NCBI GenBank assembly: GCA_026414485.1
Contig: JAOAIX010000008.1
Location: forward strand, 26,717 to 90,716
Length of the DNA stretch: 64,000 nt
Direction of reading: 5' to 3'
Origin: Candidatus Bathyarchaeota archaeon
Lineage (GTDB): Archaea > Thermoproteota > Bathyarchaeia > Bathyarchaeales > Bathycorpusculaceae
Shown here: in pieces, positions 25,809 through 35,032 of the stretch
How positions within the stretch are numbered: position 1 is the first letter of the stretch
Layout of the letters: each line of letters begins with the position of its first letter
Notes under the pieces: generated by a model
What the model was told of the DNA's origin: nothing
Seen by the model: only the letters and a program-made list of their open reading frames with translations
Databases searched by the model: none
Translations under genes and position numbers: made by a program

Positions 25809-27899
25809 GTGATTACAGTTACAATATTTGACGAAAGACACTGCCACAAATGGGCTCTTCTTCTCAACCAGAGAAAAGAAAAACTCAACAGTCTCTTAGA
25901 GGCAACAAACAAACAAGACTATGCAACTGCAAAACAGTTATTTAAAGAGGTCTTTTACGGAATTTCAGGTAAAAACGCTGACCCAGGAATGATGGGTTCA
26001 CTGCTTTACCACATGGCTATGGTAACCAAAATGGAAACAGAAACACGTATTCTTCTGGAAGAATTAAAAGTGTCTGCGCCTAACGTCGAGGAAAATTTGT
26101 GGAGGTTTTTTGATGAATTCACCTCAGACGCTAAAGAACTCACAAAGACGCTGGCGCTCACCTTAGACTCTAAAGTCATTGCTGAAAAACCAAGTTTAAC
26201 CACAAACGAAAAAATTACCCTGTTTACATATTTGAACGAAAAAACCCGCTCAGTCGCAAACGTACTTGAGAAGCAAAACTTGAACGCTACAGCTAACGTG
26301 GAGGCCCTCTTTCAAGAGTGGGCAAAACAAATTGTGGAGACCCGTCTGCGGCAAGAATACGAAACAATAAAAGGATTACTAACGCTGGCGGCGTTATCCA
26401 AAACTGTAGGCACACCACAGTTAAAGACAGCTATGGCGAAAATCCAAGATAAATTTGGTCAAGAAACCGTCAACATCGCCCTCAACGTCACACTTAAGGT
26501 GGGGTTGAGAAGAGAAAAACTCCAATCCATCATGTTTAGTGACCACTACATAAACTACAACATGAACATGGAAACGTTAGATGGACACATGGAATTCCTA
26601 AACTGCCCCATCCATGGCGCTCATAAGTACATAGGCGAAAAAATAGGCATAAATAATGAGGTAACTTCGCTTTTTTGTACCCATTTTTGTTTTGCCCACG
26701 CCAAAGCCATGCTAGAAACAGTTCTGCCGTTTCCATTTAAGTTAACACACCCACAGCAGATGGCTACTGAGGGAAAATGTGACTTTTACATTAAACTGGG
26801 ACATTCCCCCAACGCAACAAACACAGAGAAATATGTTCCACTTGTAATTTCTTGGAACATTACGCGAAAATGCAACTTGAAATGTGCCCACTGCTACATA
26901 AACTCAGTTGAAACCAACTATAAAGACGAACTGACCACCGAGGAAGGCAAACGTCTTATTGACCAAATCTGCGAAGTCAGTCGACCGCTACTTATACTCA
27001 GCGGAGGCGAACCACTCCTAAGAGAAGACGTTTACGAACTCATCCAGTACGGCACTAAAAAAGGTCTCCGTATGGGTTTAGGTAGCAACGGTGCACTCAT
27101 AGACAATACGGTAGCAAAAAAACTCAAAGAAGCAGGCATAAAAACAGTATCCATAAGCATTGATTCACACGTACCAGAGAAACATGACGAATTCCGCGGT
27201 GTAAAAGGTTCATGGGAAAAGGCCGTCAACGCTATTAAAGCATTAAAAGAAACAGACATAATAGTGCAAGTAAACACCACGTTAACACAACAAAACTACA
27301 ACGAAATAGACGACATAATGACGCTAGCAGAAAAAATAGGCGTCGAAAACTTTCACCTATTCTTCCTTGTACCCACAGGGCGAGGTAAAAAACTCGAAGA
27401 TATATCCCCCTCCATGTACGAAAAAATGATTATCAACACATTTGCAAAAACTGGTCGACACAAACTCAACGTTAAACCTTCATGTGCTCCACAATTCATG
27501 CGTATCGCAAAAGACATGAACTTAGATATGCGACAGTGGATACGCGGCTGCATGTCTGGACTTTACTACTGCAGGATCTATTCAAACGGCGAAGTCACAC
27601 CTTGCCCTTACCTCCCAATTAAACTGGGAAACATACGCGAAAAACCTTTCAAAGAAATATGGTTCAACACTGAAGTCTTCAAAAAAATACGTGACTTCAA
27701 CGCTCTCAAAGGAAGATGCGGCGAATGCGAACATAAAAGCATATGTGGAGGCTGCCGAGCCCGAGCCTATGGTCTCTCAAGCGACTTTATTGACTATTGT
27801 GGAGACCTGCACGAACCTTCTGAATTAAGAGGCGACTATCTCAAAGAAGATCCATGGTGTATTTACCAGCCAAAAAAGGCAGATACAACCCGAAAGTAA
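25809..27899 (+). CDS. Radical SAM/SPASM protein with N-terminal Cys/His region
   Basis: The 696-residue protein has a helical N-terminal third (residues 1-250) and then a cysteine/histidine segment (about 255-310, LNCPIHGAHKYIGEK and FCTHFCFAH). The radical SAM core follows, with RKCNLKCAHCYIN near residue 352 (CxxxCxxC) and GGEPLLRED. The C-terminal SPASM-type cysteines read YYCRIYSNGEVTPCPYLP and GRCGECEHKSICGGCRARAY, and can hold auxiliary Fe-S clusters. Such enzymes modify peptides or make cofactors. No precursor peptide or cofactor operon is evident nearby, so the substrate is unknown. The start is a GTG. Confidence 0.85.
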   Translation: MITVTIFDERHCHKWALLLNQRKEKLNSLLEATNKQDYATAKQLFKEVFYGISGKNADPGMMGSLLYHMAMVTKMETETRILLEELKVSAPNVEENLWRFFDEFTSDAKELTKTLALTLDSKVIAEKPSLTTNEKITLFTYLNEKTRSVANVLEKQNLNATANVEALFQEWAKQIVETRLRQEYETIKGLLTLAALSKTVGTPQLKTAMAKIQDKFGQETVNIALNVTLKVGLRREKLQSIMFSDHYINYNMNMETLDGHMEFLNCPIHGAHKYIGEKIGINNEVTSLFCTHFCFAHAKAMLETVLPFPFKLTHPQQMATEGKCDFYIKLGHSPNATNTEKYVPLVISWNITRKCNLKCAHCYINSVETNYKDELTTEEGKRLIDQICEVSRPLLILSGGEPLLREDVYELIQYGTKKGLRMGLGSNGALIDNTVAKKLKEAGIKTVSISIDSHVPEKHDEFRGVKGSWEKAVNAIKALKETDIIVQVNTTLTQQNYNEIDDIMTLAEKIGVENFHLFFLVPTGRGKKLEDISPSMYEKMIINTFAKTGRHKLNVKPSCAPQFMRIAKDMNLDMRQWIRGCMSGLYYCRIYSNGEVTPCPYLPIKLGNIREKPFKEIWFNTEVFKKIRDFNALKGRCGECEHKSICGGCRARAYGLSSDFIDYCGDLHEPSELRGDYLKEDPWCIYQPKKADTTRK

Positions 27900-28008
27900 T
27901 TTTCAAAAGCGACAACAAGAAATACCTGCTGCATATCTGCAAAACACTTTGAGAAACATATTTAAGCGCTGATAATTCACCAAATAGAAATCTGGAGGAG
28001 AGGTTGTA

Positions 28009-28152
28009 GTGGCGCCTGCTACTAAACTAAAAATAGCGAAAGGGGCGCTATATGAGTGGACAAAAGAGAAACCTATTCGCGTAAAAAAAAGAAGCATGGT
28101 TACTGCAAAGTTGCCGCTCACCTACACAGGTACACCCTCGCCCGTTAATTGA
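28009..28152 (+). CDS. Small basic protein of 47 residues
   Basis: From the GTG at 28009 the frame reads VAPATKLKIAKGALYEWTKE and RVKKRSMVTAKLPLTYTG, then TPSPVN and a stop. It is rich in lysine and arginine. A strong GGAGGAGAGG ribosome-binding site precedes the start, and a CATATTTAAG TATA-like element lies about 50 bp upstream. No family is recognised. It lies 96 bp upstream of the transporter gene on the same strand. Confidence 0.5.
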   Translation: MAPATKLKIAKGALYEWTKEKPIRVKKRSMVTAKLPLTYTGTPSPVN

Positions 28153-28247
28153 AGCAGTTGGGACACTCTGTGCAGCATTTAACAACTCAAGGGGTTTAGG
28201 AAAAAATTATTTAACAAAAAAGTAAAAATTAGGAGGAAAACCGCGAA

Positions 28248-29453
28248 GTGGCACACCTAGGCGGCTTAAACGTCTTAAAAACCTCAAAAGAGACGTTAAT
28301 CTCCTATTTTTTCAACATAGGTGGCTTACTTGCAGGTTTCCTTGTTGCCTCTCAGTTAGGACTTTTCCAGAAAGCGCCATGGATTTTAGCGCTTTACCCA
28401 ACAGTAATCGGCGCAAAAGGGGTTCTCGAAGGCATACTAAGCGGACGGTTGAGCACGGCACTCCACTTAGGCACTGCACGCCCACAGTTCTTGGGAAACA
28501 CTAAAAGCTTCTACAAACTGGTAGAAGCAGTAATTGTTTTAACGTTTATAACAAGTTTAACAATGGGCATAATTTCACTGCTTTTCAGTCACTTCCTGTG
28601 GGAGGTAAACCTTGCTGATTTAGCAGCAGTTCCATCAGTCGCTGTAGCCACTATGACGCTTGGTTTAGCCCTCATACTCGCCACTTTGAAAGTAGCATTC
28701 ATTACGTTCAAAAAAGGAGCAGATCCAGACATAGTAATTTACCCTGTGATGTCAGCTATAGCCACAGTTTTTATAACCCTCTGCTATTTAGCTACCTTGA
28801 ACCTGTTTTTCTCGCATCCCACCACAGGTAAGATTATAACCATACTCATCGGCGCAATTCACTTAGTCGCAGTGCTTTTCATTATATCTAGAAATGTACA
28901 CACAAAAGAATTCACCAAAACAATACGAGAGGCGCTGGCAGCTTTAATTATTGTAGCTTTCATAGTTAACGTAACAGGAACACTTCTGAAAGGCATCGGC
29001 AACTATGTGAGAACCAACACAGAAATACTCACAATATACCCCGCTATTATAGGGTTAGTAAGCAATGTTGGATCCGTCGTTGGTTCCACTGCAACAACAA
29101 AGCTGGCACTGGGAATACTGAAACCTAAACTGTCCGCAATAAAAAATCACATCCCAATAATCTTTGGCGCGTGGTTGCCCTCAGTTGTCATATCTGTTTT
29201 ACTCGCCATAATTACGTCTCTTTTACATGGAACATCGTCATTAGCTGGCTTTTACAACCTCAGCTCAATATTGTTAACAGCCAACGTAATTGCTATGTTT
29301 ATGATTGTTTTGCTATCCTATTCAATTTCAGTTGTAACATTCCAAAGAGGACTCGACCCAGACAACTTTGTGATTCCCATTGAAACTTCATTTGCAGCAA
29401 GCATAACTTCAACAGCACTTCTTGCAGCTGTAGTGCTGATTGGCACGGCATAG
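28248..29453 (+). CDS. MgtE/SLC41-like divalent cation transporter
   Basis: The 401-residue protein has about ten hydrophobic helices arranged as two similar halves. Each half ends with a version of a conserved motif: FKKGADPDIVIYPVMSAIAT (about residue 160) and QRGLDPDNFVIPIETSFAAS (about residue 365). This duplicated membrane domain, without a cytoplasmic CBS part, is the SLC41-type of MgtE magnesium transporter. LYPTVIGAKGVLEG and IYPAIIGLVSNVGS mark the two pore-region helices. Two PhoU-TrkA_C proteins follow in the same operon and probably gate it. Magnesium as the substrate is inferred from family. Confidence 0.88.
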   Translation: MAHLGGLNVLKTSKETLISYFFNIGGLLAGFLVASQLGLFQKAPWILALYPTVIGAKGVLEGILSGRLSTALHLGTARPQFLGNTKSFYKLVEAVIVLTFITSLTMGIISLLFSHFLWEVNLADLAAVPSVAVATMTLGLALILATLKVAFITFKKGADPDIVIYPVMSAIATVFITLCYLATLNLFFSHPTTGKIITILIGAIHLVAVLFIISRNVHTKEFTKTIREALAALIIVAFIVNVTGTLLKGIGNYVRTNTEILTIYPAIIGLVSNVGSVVGSTATTKLALGILKPKLSAIKNHIPIIFGAWLPSVVISVLLAIITSLLHGTSSLAGFYNLSSILLTANVIAMFMIVLLSYSISVVTFQRGLDPDNFVIPIETSFAASITSTALLAAVVLIGTA

Positions 29454-29507
29454 CATCATTAAAATATTTAGAAAGCCGATAATTAGTTAGGAGCGCCCTC
29501 CAACAGA

Positions 29508-30122
29508 ATGCCCCACTTTGAAAGAATAGATTACAAACCCATACCCGTACGAGATCTTCTAGTAGAAATGAAAAACCTCTCAGAACTTATGATAGATTTA
29601 GCGTACTCCGCCGCATTATTCAACGATAAAGAACTCGCGGAAGACGTCCTCGCCCTTGAGGAACGTATTGACTATTTAGCATATCTTTTAGAGATGGAAA
29701 TCATGATTGCGGCTAGAGGCGACCCAAAAGACGCCGCCGCACTAATAGGGGTCTCCACAGTAGCAGCTGCAACCGATAAAATTTCAGATGCTGCAGCAGA
29801 TATAGCTGCAATAGTAACCCGTAACATTGGGGTACACCCCATCGTTGGATCAATCTTTGAGAAAGTTGAAGAAAGGCTTATGAAAGCCACGGTTAAAGAA
29901 GGCTCAGCCATAGCAAATAAGGCAATCGGAGAATTAGAACTAGCTTCACGGATGGGAGTGGACGTAATCGCCATACGGCGAAATCGAGACTGGATAATAG
30001 ACCCCCGAGACATAGAAAAACTTCTTGTTGGTGACACGCTTATCACACGTGGAGCACCTTTTGGAACAAAAGAATTCAAAGACATAGCCGAAGGAAAAAA
30101 GCAACTGGAGGAAAAAGCGTGA
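29508..30122 (+). CDS. PhoU plus TrkA_C domain regulatory protein 1
   Basis: The 204-residue protein has an N-terminal helical PhoU-like half (LVEMKNLSELMIDLAYSAALF, ELAEDVLALEERIDYLAYLL). A C-terminal TrkA_C domain follows (LELASRMGVDVIAIRRNRDW, PRDIEKLLVGDTLITRGAPF), which normally binds a nucleotide or ion ligand and gates channels. It follows the transporter gene by 54 bp and overlaps its paralogue by 4 bp. It most likely controls the upstream cation transporter. That two different proteins are encoded suggests a heteromeric gate. Confidence 0.85.
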   Translation: MPHFERIDYKPIPVRDLLVEMKNLSELMIDLAYSAALFNDKELAEDVLALEERIDYLAYLLEMEIMIAARGDPKDAAALIGVSTVAAATDKISDAAADIAAIVTRNIGVHPIVGSIFEKVEERLMKATVKEGSAIANKAIGELELASRMGVDVIAIRRNRDWIIDPRDIEKLLVGDTLITRGAPFGTKEFKDIAEGKKQLEEKA

Positions 30123-30709
30123 CGGCGCAAAAGCAATTTGAAAAAATCGTTGCGTTCTTTGTGGAACTTAAAGACACATCTGAGTTGATGATGGATCTTG
30201 CATATTCAGCGCTTCTGCTTAACAGCCGCGAATTAGCTGAAGAGGTACAGCGCCTCGAAGAATACATGGATAAACTGCATACTGATTTTGAATTGCTTGC
30301 CTTGCGTAGCAACTTCAAAAAAGAAGAAGCCTCAGAGTTCCTTGGTTTAATCAGATTAGGGGTTGCAACAGAAAAAATCGCGGACGCAGCAGCAGAAATG
30401 GCAGAAGTTGTCCTAAGAGGAATTGAACCTCACCCTGTGTTGAAACTTACAATAAAAGAGGCTGAAGAAACAGTTACGCAAACCTGCGTCACACAAAAGT
30501 CGCCTTTAATCAATAAAACTTTGAGAGAAGCACGCCTCAACGAGGAAACAGGCATGTGGGTGTTAGCCATTCGGCGAGGCGAAAAAACTTTGCGCCCTAG
30601 AGGAGACTCAAAAATCGAGGTAGGCGACGTTTTGATAGCATCAGGTTACGCAGAAGGAGTAAACGACCTCAAAAAACTTGCTTCCCCTGAAGAAACATGC
30701 CACCTCTAG
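30119..30709 (+). CDS. PhoU plus TrkA_C domain regulatory protein 2
   Basis: This 196-residue paralogue of the preceding gene has the same design: FVELKDTSELMMDLAYSALL and ELAEEVQRLEEYMDKL in the PhoU part, and NEETGMWVLAIRRGEKTLRP with KIEVGDVLIASGYAEGVNDL in the TrkA_C part. Its GTG start overlaps the end of gene 1 by 4 bp, so the two are co-translated. Sequence identity between the paralogues is moderate, so the duplication is old and both copies are kept. Confidence 0.85.
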   Translation: MTAQKQFEKIVAFFVELKDTSELMMDLAYSALLLNSRELAEEVQRLEEYMDKLHTDFELLALRSNFKKEEASEFLGLIRLGVATEKIADAAAEMAEVVLRGIEPHPVLKLTIKEAEETVTQTCVTQKSPLINKTLREARLNEETGMWVLAIRRGEKTLRPRGDSKIEVGDVLIASGYAEGVNDLKKLASPEETCHL

Positions 30710-30782
30710 TTTGAGTATCGATTCAGAATTCATCAATACTATAAACTTGTTTTATTAATGTAAAATAAAGGAGGCTACTATA

Positions 30783-31133
30783 ATCTCCCACGTTGAGAAA
30801 GCCCAACAGCAAACAAACGGAGGTTTCATATGCAAAAATATTGCCTGCCATAGAACTTTCTCTAAGCCTCTTAAAACCTTTAATCTGAAGCAAAAAACAG
30901 GAATACCCTACTACTCTTGTCCTTACTGCTTAACCGAAATAACGCTTGACGAAAAACAAGATCCAACTTCACAACCAACTGCATCAAACATACTAGAGAC
31001 TCTTTGCAAATCTTCCGCTTGCAAACACTACATAGGATATCTCTGTGAAAGACCAGCTAAAGAAGATATTCCTGATGAATGCATGCTTTGCGGAGTTCTG
31101 ATTCAATGCATGCTGGGTAAAACAAAAAAATAG
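30783..31133 (+). CDS. Cysteine-rich zinc-ribbon protein with unusual start codon
   Basis: The frame is open over 116 codons and shows clear zinc pairs: FICKNIACHRTF, YYSCPYCLTEI, SSACKHYIGYLC and DECMLCGVLIQC. It has no ATG, GTG or TTG start before the first cysteines. A GGAGG motif (30770-30774) lies 8 nt before an ATC at 30783 and 5 nt before ATA at 30780. The 8-nt spacing equals that of rpoL, so ATC is the best candidate. The function is unknown. The frame is clearly protein-coding because cysteine pairs are spaced regularly. Confidence 0.65.
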   Translation: MSHVEKAQQQTNGGFICKNIACHRTFSKPLKTFNLKQKTGIPYYSCPYCLTEITLDEKQDPTSQPTASNILETLCKSSACKHYIGYLCERPAKEDIPDECMLCGVLIQCMLGKTKK

Positions 31134-31210
31134 TCTGTCAGTGACGATACGCACACTTCTTTTTAAGAACTATTTTAGCTCTATAGCACATAATTAGGAG
31201 ACAGGGCTAT

Positions 31211-31594
31211 TTGACTGAAACAGTACAGGAAACTCCCCCAGGAGCTATAACCAACGCAACGCCGCAACCACAGATACAAGTTAAGGACTTAAACGCTGAA
31301 ACAGTGACATCCATGGTTGCCGGTTTCTTAAAACGAATTGGACATAAAGGGGGCTTGAAACCTAAGCGCGTCTCTTTAGAAGGCGAGGTGTACACGGTTG
31401 AAGTGGAGATGAAAAAATTTTCTGCAACAGTTAAAGTGGACAAATCCAACCAAGAAATCAAAGAGTACGACATCCAACCAAAAAGTGAGGAAACCGCTGC
31501 CTCGTTTTCTCCTAAAAACTTGGTTTTCATGATGGGTGTTGCCGCAGTGGTTAATGTGGGATTATATTTCGCGTTTAAACTAATGGGTCTCTAA
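31211..31594 (+). CDS. Hypothetical protein with C-terminal membrane anchor
   Basis: The 127-residue protein has a proline- and glutamine-rich N-terminus, an alpha/beta core (about residues 25-90: LNAETVTSMVAGFLKRIGHK, LEGEVYTVEVEMKKFSATV) and a single C-terminal hydrophobic helix (LVFMMGVAAVVNVGLYFAF), as in tail-anchored proteins. The start is TTG, preceded by TTAGGAGACAGG. I do not recognise the family. It is convergent with the small membrane protein gene that follows. Confidence 0.6.
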   Translation: MTETVQETPPGAITNATPQPQIQVKDLNAETVTSMVAGFLKRIGHKGGLKPKRVSLEGEVYTVEVEMKKFSATVKVDKSNQEIKEYDIQPKSEETAASFSPKNLVFMMGVAAVVNVGLYFAFKLMGL

Positions 31595-31687
31595 CAAACC
31601 TTTTTACTTTGCAAACAAAGACACAAAAACAGAAACGATCACGTAAGAAAAATTAGGAAAAGAAAAGTAACTAAAAAAGACTGCTGC

Positions 31688-32035
31688 TTATTGTTTTTCT
31701 TTCTTTTTCTTTTCGGGAGCAGCACTTGCTTGAGCTGGCGGTTCAGCAGGTTTAGCTTCTTCTTTCTTTTCTTCGATCTCAGCTGTGATCTCCTCGATTG
31801 GTTTTGGCGGCGGTGTAGTTGCCATGGTCCAACCGATCCATGCGCCAATCATCAGTATGGCCACGAACGCAACAAGCACAGGCACCGCAACTAGCCAGTA
31901 TCTAACAGCCTCTTCTGAGCCAATGTTTACATAAGGTTTAACGTATGGATAAAAGAACATGCCTACAATGTAAAGTACAGCGACGAGGACACAAACGACA
32001 AGTATAGCTCCACCTATTGCTTGATCTTTACTCAT
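31688..32035 (-). CDS. Small membrane protein with charged C-terminal tail
   Basis: The 115-residue protein has two hydrophobic helices (about residues 7-30, AIGGAILVVCVLVAVLYIVG, and 46-72, YWLVAVPVLVAFVAILMIGA). The rest is a low-complexity tail of glutamate, lysine, alanine and proline ending KKKKEKQ. The start at 32035 follows GGTGA. No function can be assigned. It lies 65 bp downstream of the adenosylhomocysteinase gene on the same strand. Confidence 0.65.
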   Translation of the reverse strand: MSKDQAIGGAILVVCVLVAVLYIVGMFFYPYVKPYVNIGSEEAVRYWLVAVPVLVAFVAILMIGAWIGWTMATTPPPKPIEEITAEIEEKKEEAKPAEPPAQASAAPEKKKKEKQ

Positions 32036-32112
32036 TATGTTCACCACTTTATAGAAGCATGTTTATAGTCTCAGTACTTTTAAAGTTTACCATAAAGTTT
32101 AACGCTGACGTG

Positions 32113-33369
32113 TCAAGTTGTCCCCAGTTCCCACGTTGACAAATATTTCTTCTGTTCAGGTGTAAGTTTATCAATTGTTATATCCATGGCCTTAAGTTTG
32201 AGCTCCGCAACTTTTTCATCTATTTCTTTAGGAACACTGTAGACTTTCGGCTGCATCTTTCCTGCCTTAGCTATGCTCTCGGCACAAAGAGCTTGGTTAG
32301 CAAAAGACATATCCATTACTTCAGAGGGGTGCCCTTCCGCGGCAGCCAAGTTTACTAGCCTACCTTCTGCTAGAAGGAACAGCTTTTTGCCGTCTTTCAA
32401 CGTATACTCTTCTAAGTTAGGTCTTATTGTTCGCTTTGATTTTGACAGCTCCTCTAAGTGTTTCAGACTGATTTCCACATTAAAGTGACCACTGTTTGCC
32501 AGTATTGCACCGTCTTTCATTTTCTCCATGTGCTCTTTTCGTATGACGTTGATGTCACCTGTTGCTGTTACAAAAACGTCGCCTATTGGAGCAGCTTTAG
32601 CCATAGGCATCACACGTAAACCGTTCATTGCCGCCTCTAAAGCACGGGTGGGTTGCACCTCAGTAACAACGACGTTTGCCCCCAACCCTTGGGCACGCAT
32701 AGCAATGCCCCTGCTACACCACCCGTAACCACAGACCACAAAAGTTTTACCTGCTAACAGGGTGTTTGTAGCACGAAGTAAACCGTCAATTGTACTTTGA
32801 CCTGTACCGTAGCGGTTATCAAACAAATATTTGGTATACGCGTCATTTACAGCGATGATAGCGTACTTCAAGCTACCATCCTGCTCCATTGCCCTAAGTC
32901 GCACCACACCTGTCGTCGTCTCCTCAGTTCCACCTTTCACCTTTGCTAACAGCTCTGTACGTTTGCTATGGAGAGTACCGACAAGGTCAGCGCCGTCATC
33001 TAATGTTATTGCAGGCGCAAAATCTAGCACCCTATCGATACATTTGTAATAATCTTCAGTTTTTTGACCACGCCACGCAAAAACATGAACTCCTTCCTCA
33101 GCTAAAGCTGCAGCTACATCATCTTGGGTGGATAGAGGGTTCGACCCACAAAGAGCAACATTTGCGCCTCCTGCAACCAAAGTTTCAACCAACACCGCGG
33201 TTTCTTTAGTCACATGGAGACAAGCACCTAACGTGAGTCCTTGAAAAGGCTTTGTTTTCATAAATCTGTCTTTAATTTGATTCAGAACAGGCATATGCGC
33301 AGTAGCCCACTCAATTTGTAAGCGACCTTGAGGCGCTAATTCTTTATCTTTAACTTGGAACTGCTCCAT
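32113..33369 (-). CDS. ahcY: S-adenosylhomocysteine hydrolase
   Basis: This enzyme splits S-adenosylhomocysteine into adenosine and homocysteine and relieves product inhibition of the many methyltransferases. The 418-residue protein has [20 protein letters not shown], the LDDGADLV segment, [18 protein letters not shown] and the NAD-binding [20 protein letters not shown]. These are standard for the family. The second in-frame start (33369) follows GTGAG by 5 nt; a GTG at 33378 is possible. The family usually ends YRY but here ends LGTT, as in archaeal members. Confidence 0.95.
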   Translation of the reverse strand: MEQFQVKDKELAPQGRLQIEWATAHMPVLNQIKDRFMKTKPFQGLTLGACLHVTKETAVLVETLVAGGANVALCGSNPLSTQDDVAAALAEEGVHVFAWRGQKTEDYYKCIDRVLDFAPAITLDDGADLVGTLHSKRTELLAKVKGGTEETTTGVVRLRAMEQDGSLKYAIIAVNDAYTKYLFDNRYGTGQSTIDGLLRATNTLLAGKTFVVCGYGWCSRGIAMRAQGLGANVVVTEVQPTRALEAAMNGLRVMPMAKAAPIGDVFVTATGDINVIRKEHMEKMKDGAILANSGHFNVEISLKHLEELSKSKRTIRPNLEEYTLKDGKKLFLLAEGRLVNLAAAEGHPSEVMDMSFANQALCAESIAKAGKMQPKVYSVPKEIDEKVAELKLKAMDITIDKLTPEQKKYLSTWELGTT

Positions 33370-33519
33370 TTTGCTCACTTCTTTTAGGAGAAGTGGTAGA
33401 CTAACTATTTAGAATTTGCTTTATTCTGCAAAATAAGCGGTATAAAAAAGGTGACAGAGTAAGCATTGCTGGAAAAACTTAATTATTTCTTGGCTGAACC
33501 TATGATGCAGGGATAAGGT

Positions 33520-34128
33520 TTGAAAGAACCTTTTGTCGAATTTGTAAAAAAAGAGTTAGAGCCAAATGTTCTGCTGATAACCTGTGGGCTGCCGGCAACT
33601 TGGAAAACTGAAACCTCTGAAGAAATATCCAAAATCAAAGGATACCCCATTCTTAGAAGTGACCTCATAAGATTGGAAGTACTTAAAAACGAAGACATTT
33701 TTGATTCAAAAGTCGCAGGCAACATGAGTAAACGTCTCTCTGTTTACGACGAAGTTTTCCGCCGAGCAAACGACCTTGCCTCAAAAAAAGAAACAGGGTT
33801 AATTTTGGATGCAACGTTTGTCACTCAAGAACTACGTCGGCGCGCCGCTGAAATCGCAGCAAGACACAACATGAGGTTTGTTATACTGCAAACCAGTTGC
33901 CCACAGGAGGTTTCCCTTGCACGAATCGCAAAGAGAACTAGGGAGAAATACGAATCTAACGCCCTAACGCCTGAAGCATATCTCGCAAACAAAAGTAAAT
34001 TTGAACCTGTAGATTTGGAAGACTTGAAGAAGAATTATCCAACGCTTAAGGTCACCCATTTAATTGTAGACACCTCCCATGACGCCCCTCAAGACTGGTA
34101 TGTAATCAGCGTGGAAAAAAGAAACTAA
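33520..34128 (+). CDS. P-loop kinase of the AAA_33 / COG0645 type
   Basis: The 202-residue protein has the nucleotide-binding loop LLITCGLPATWKTETSEEIS near residue 25, in which tryptophan replaces the usual glycine before the lysine. YPILRSDLIRLEVL is typical of kinases that phosphorylate small molecules. Further hallmarks are LILDATFVTQELRRRAAEIA and FVILQTSCPQEVSLARIAKR. In bacteria this domain is often fused to the COG2187 phosphotransferase, which is found here as a separate gene at 35027-36034. A TTG start is used. Confidence 0.75.
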   Translation: MKEPFVEFVKKELEPNVLLITCGLPATWKTETSEEISKIKGYPILRSDLIRLEVLKNEDIFDSKVAGNMSKRLSVYDEVFRRANDLASKKETGLILDATFVTQELRRRAAEIAARHNMRFVILQTSCPQEVSLARIAKRTREKYESNALTPEAYLANKSKFEPVDLEDLKKNYPTLKVTHLIVDTSHDAPQDWYVISVEKRN

Positions 34129-34147
34129 CAGAGCAACAGTTTTCCAA

Positions 34148-35032
34148 ATGATTATTGATTTACATATTCACTCTAGAAATTCAGACGGCAAACTTGCGGT
34201 AAACGGAATTGTGAAGGAAGCAAAATCAAGAAACATCATGTTTATGTCGATTACCGATCACGATTCAATTAGCTGCCAAAAAGAGTTCCTGCAACTTGCC
34301 ACGGCTGAAGGCATCCGATGTATTTCAGGCGTTGAATTAAATGTTACTTTTTCGCACCCACAATACCGCGAAGGAAAAGAGGTAAATTTGGATTTTTTAG
34401 GTTACAATTTTGATGTCGAAAATAAAGAGTTAACACGGAAGCTACAGACAATTGCAGAATATCGAGAGCAAAGAGCACAAAAAATTCTAAACAACCTCAA
34501 TGTCGAATTCCAAAAAGAGGGAATTGAGAAGTTAACTGCCGCAGATTTCGCGGCAATACAAGAATCAATTGACGGCGTACTTGCACGCCCTCACATAGCA
34601 GATTACCTAGTAAAGAAAGGAATCGTAAAGACTCGACAAGAAGCATTTGACAAATACCTTGTGAAATGTGACGTCCAAAAGTTTCCACTCTACCTTCCAG
34701 AAGCGTCAAAACTGGTGCGTGACGCTGGAGGAAAACTTATCCTTGCTCACCCAAATGATCCCCATGGAACTTCACTAGTTTCTTTAACTAAATCCCTTGA
34801 CGAGCAAACAGCAATTATTGAAAACTCAATGCTAGACTACATTGATGGTGTAGAGTGTTGGCATACACGACACGACGCTTTATCTACAGAGCATTACACC
34901 AACTTTGCCAAAAAACACCATTTGTTAATGACAGGAGGAAGTGACTGCCACCAAAAACCCATAGTTATGGGAACGGTAAACATCCCACCGTTTGTTGCTG
35001 GACAATTTTTCTTAAACAAGGGTCAGTTATAG
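34148..35032 (+). CDS. PHP-domain phosphoesterase
   Basis: The 294-residue protein has the PHP metal motifs IIDLHIHSRNSDGKL (HxH at residues 6-8), MSITDHDSISCQKEFLQLAT and GVELNVTFSHPQ. HARPHIADYL, LAHPNDPHGTS and a late GGSDCHQ follow. These place it near the RNase AM/YciV-like TrpH group of phosphoesterases, which act on nucleotide 3',5'-bisphosphates or short RNA. It is 19 bp downstream of the P-loop kinase gene and overlaps the 3' end of the convergent phosphotransferase gene by 6 bp. Confidence 0.85.
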   Translation: MIIDLHIHSRNSDGKLAVNGIVKEAKSRNIMFMSITDHDSISCQKEFLQLATAEGIRCISGVELNVTFSHPQYREGKEVNLDFLGYNFDVENKELTRKLQTIAEYREQRAQKILNNLNVEFQKEGIEKLTAADFAAIQESIDGVLARPHIADYLVKKGIVKTRQEAFDKYLVKCDVQKFPLYLPEASKLVRDAGGKLILAHPNDPHGTSLVSLTKSLDEQTAIIENSMLDYIDGVECWHTRHDALSTEHYTNFAKKHHLLMTGGSDCHQKPIVMGTVNIPPFVAGQFFLNKGQL

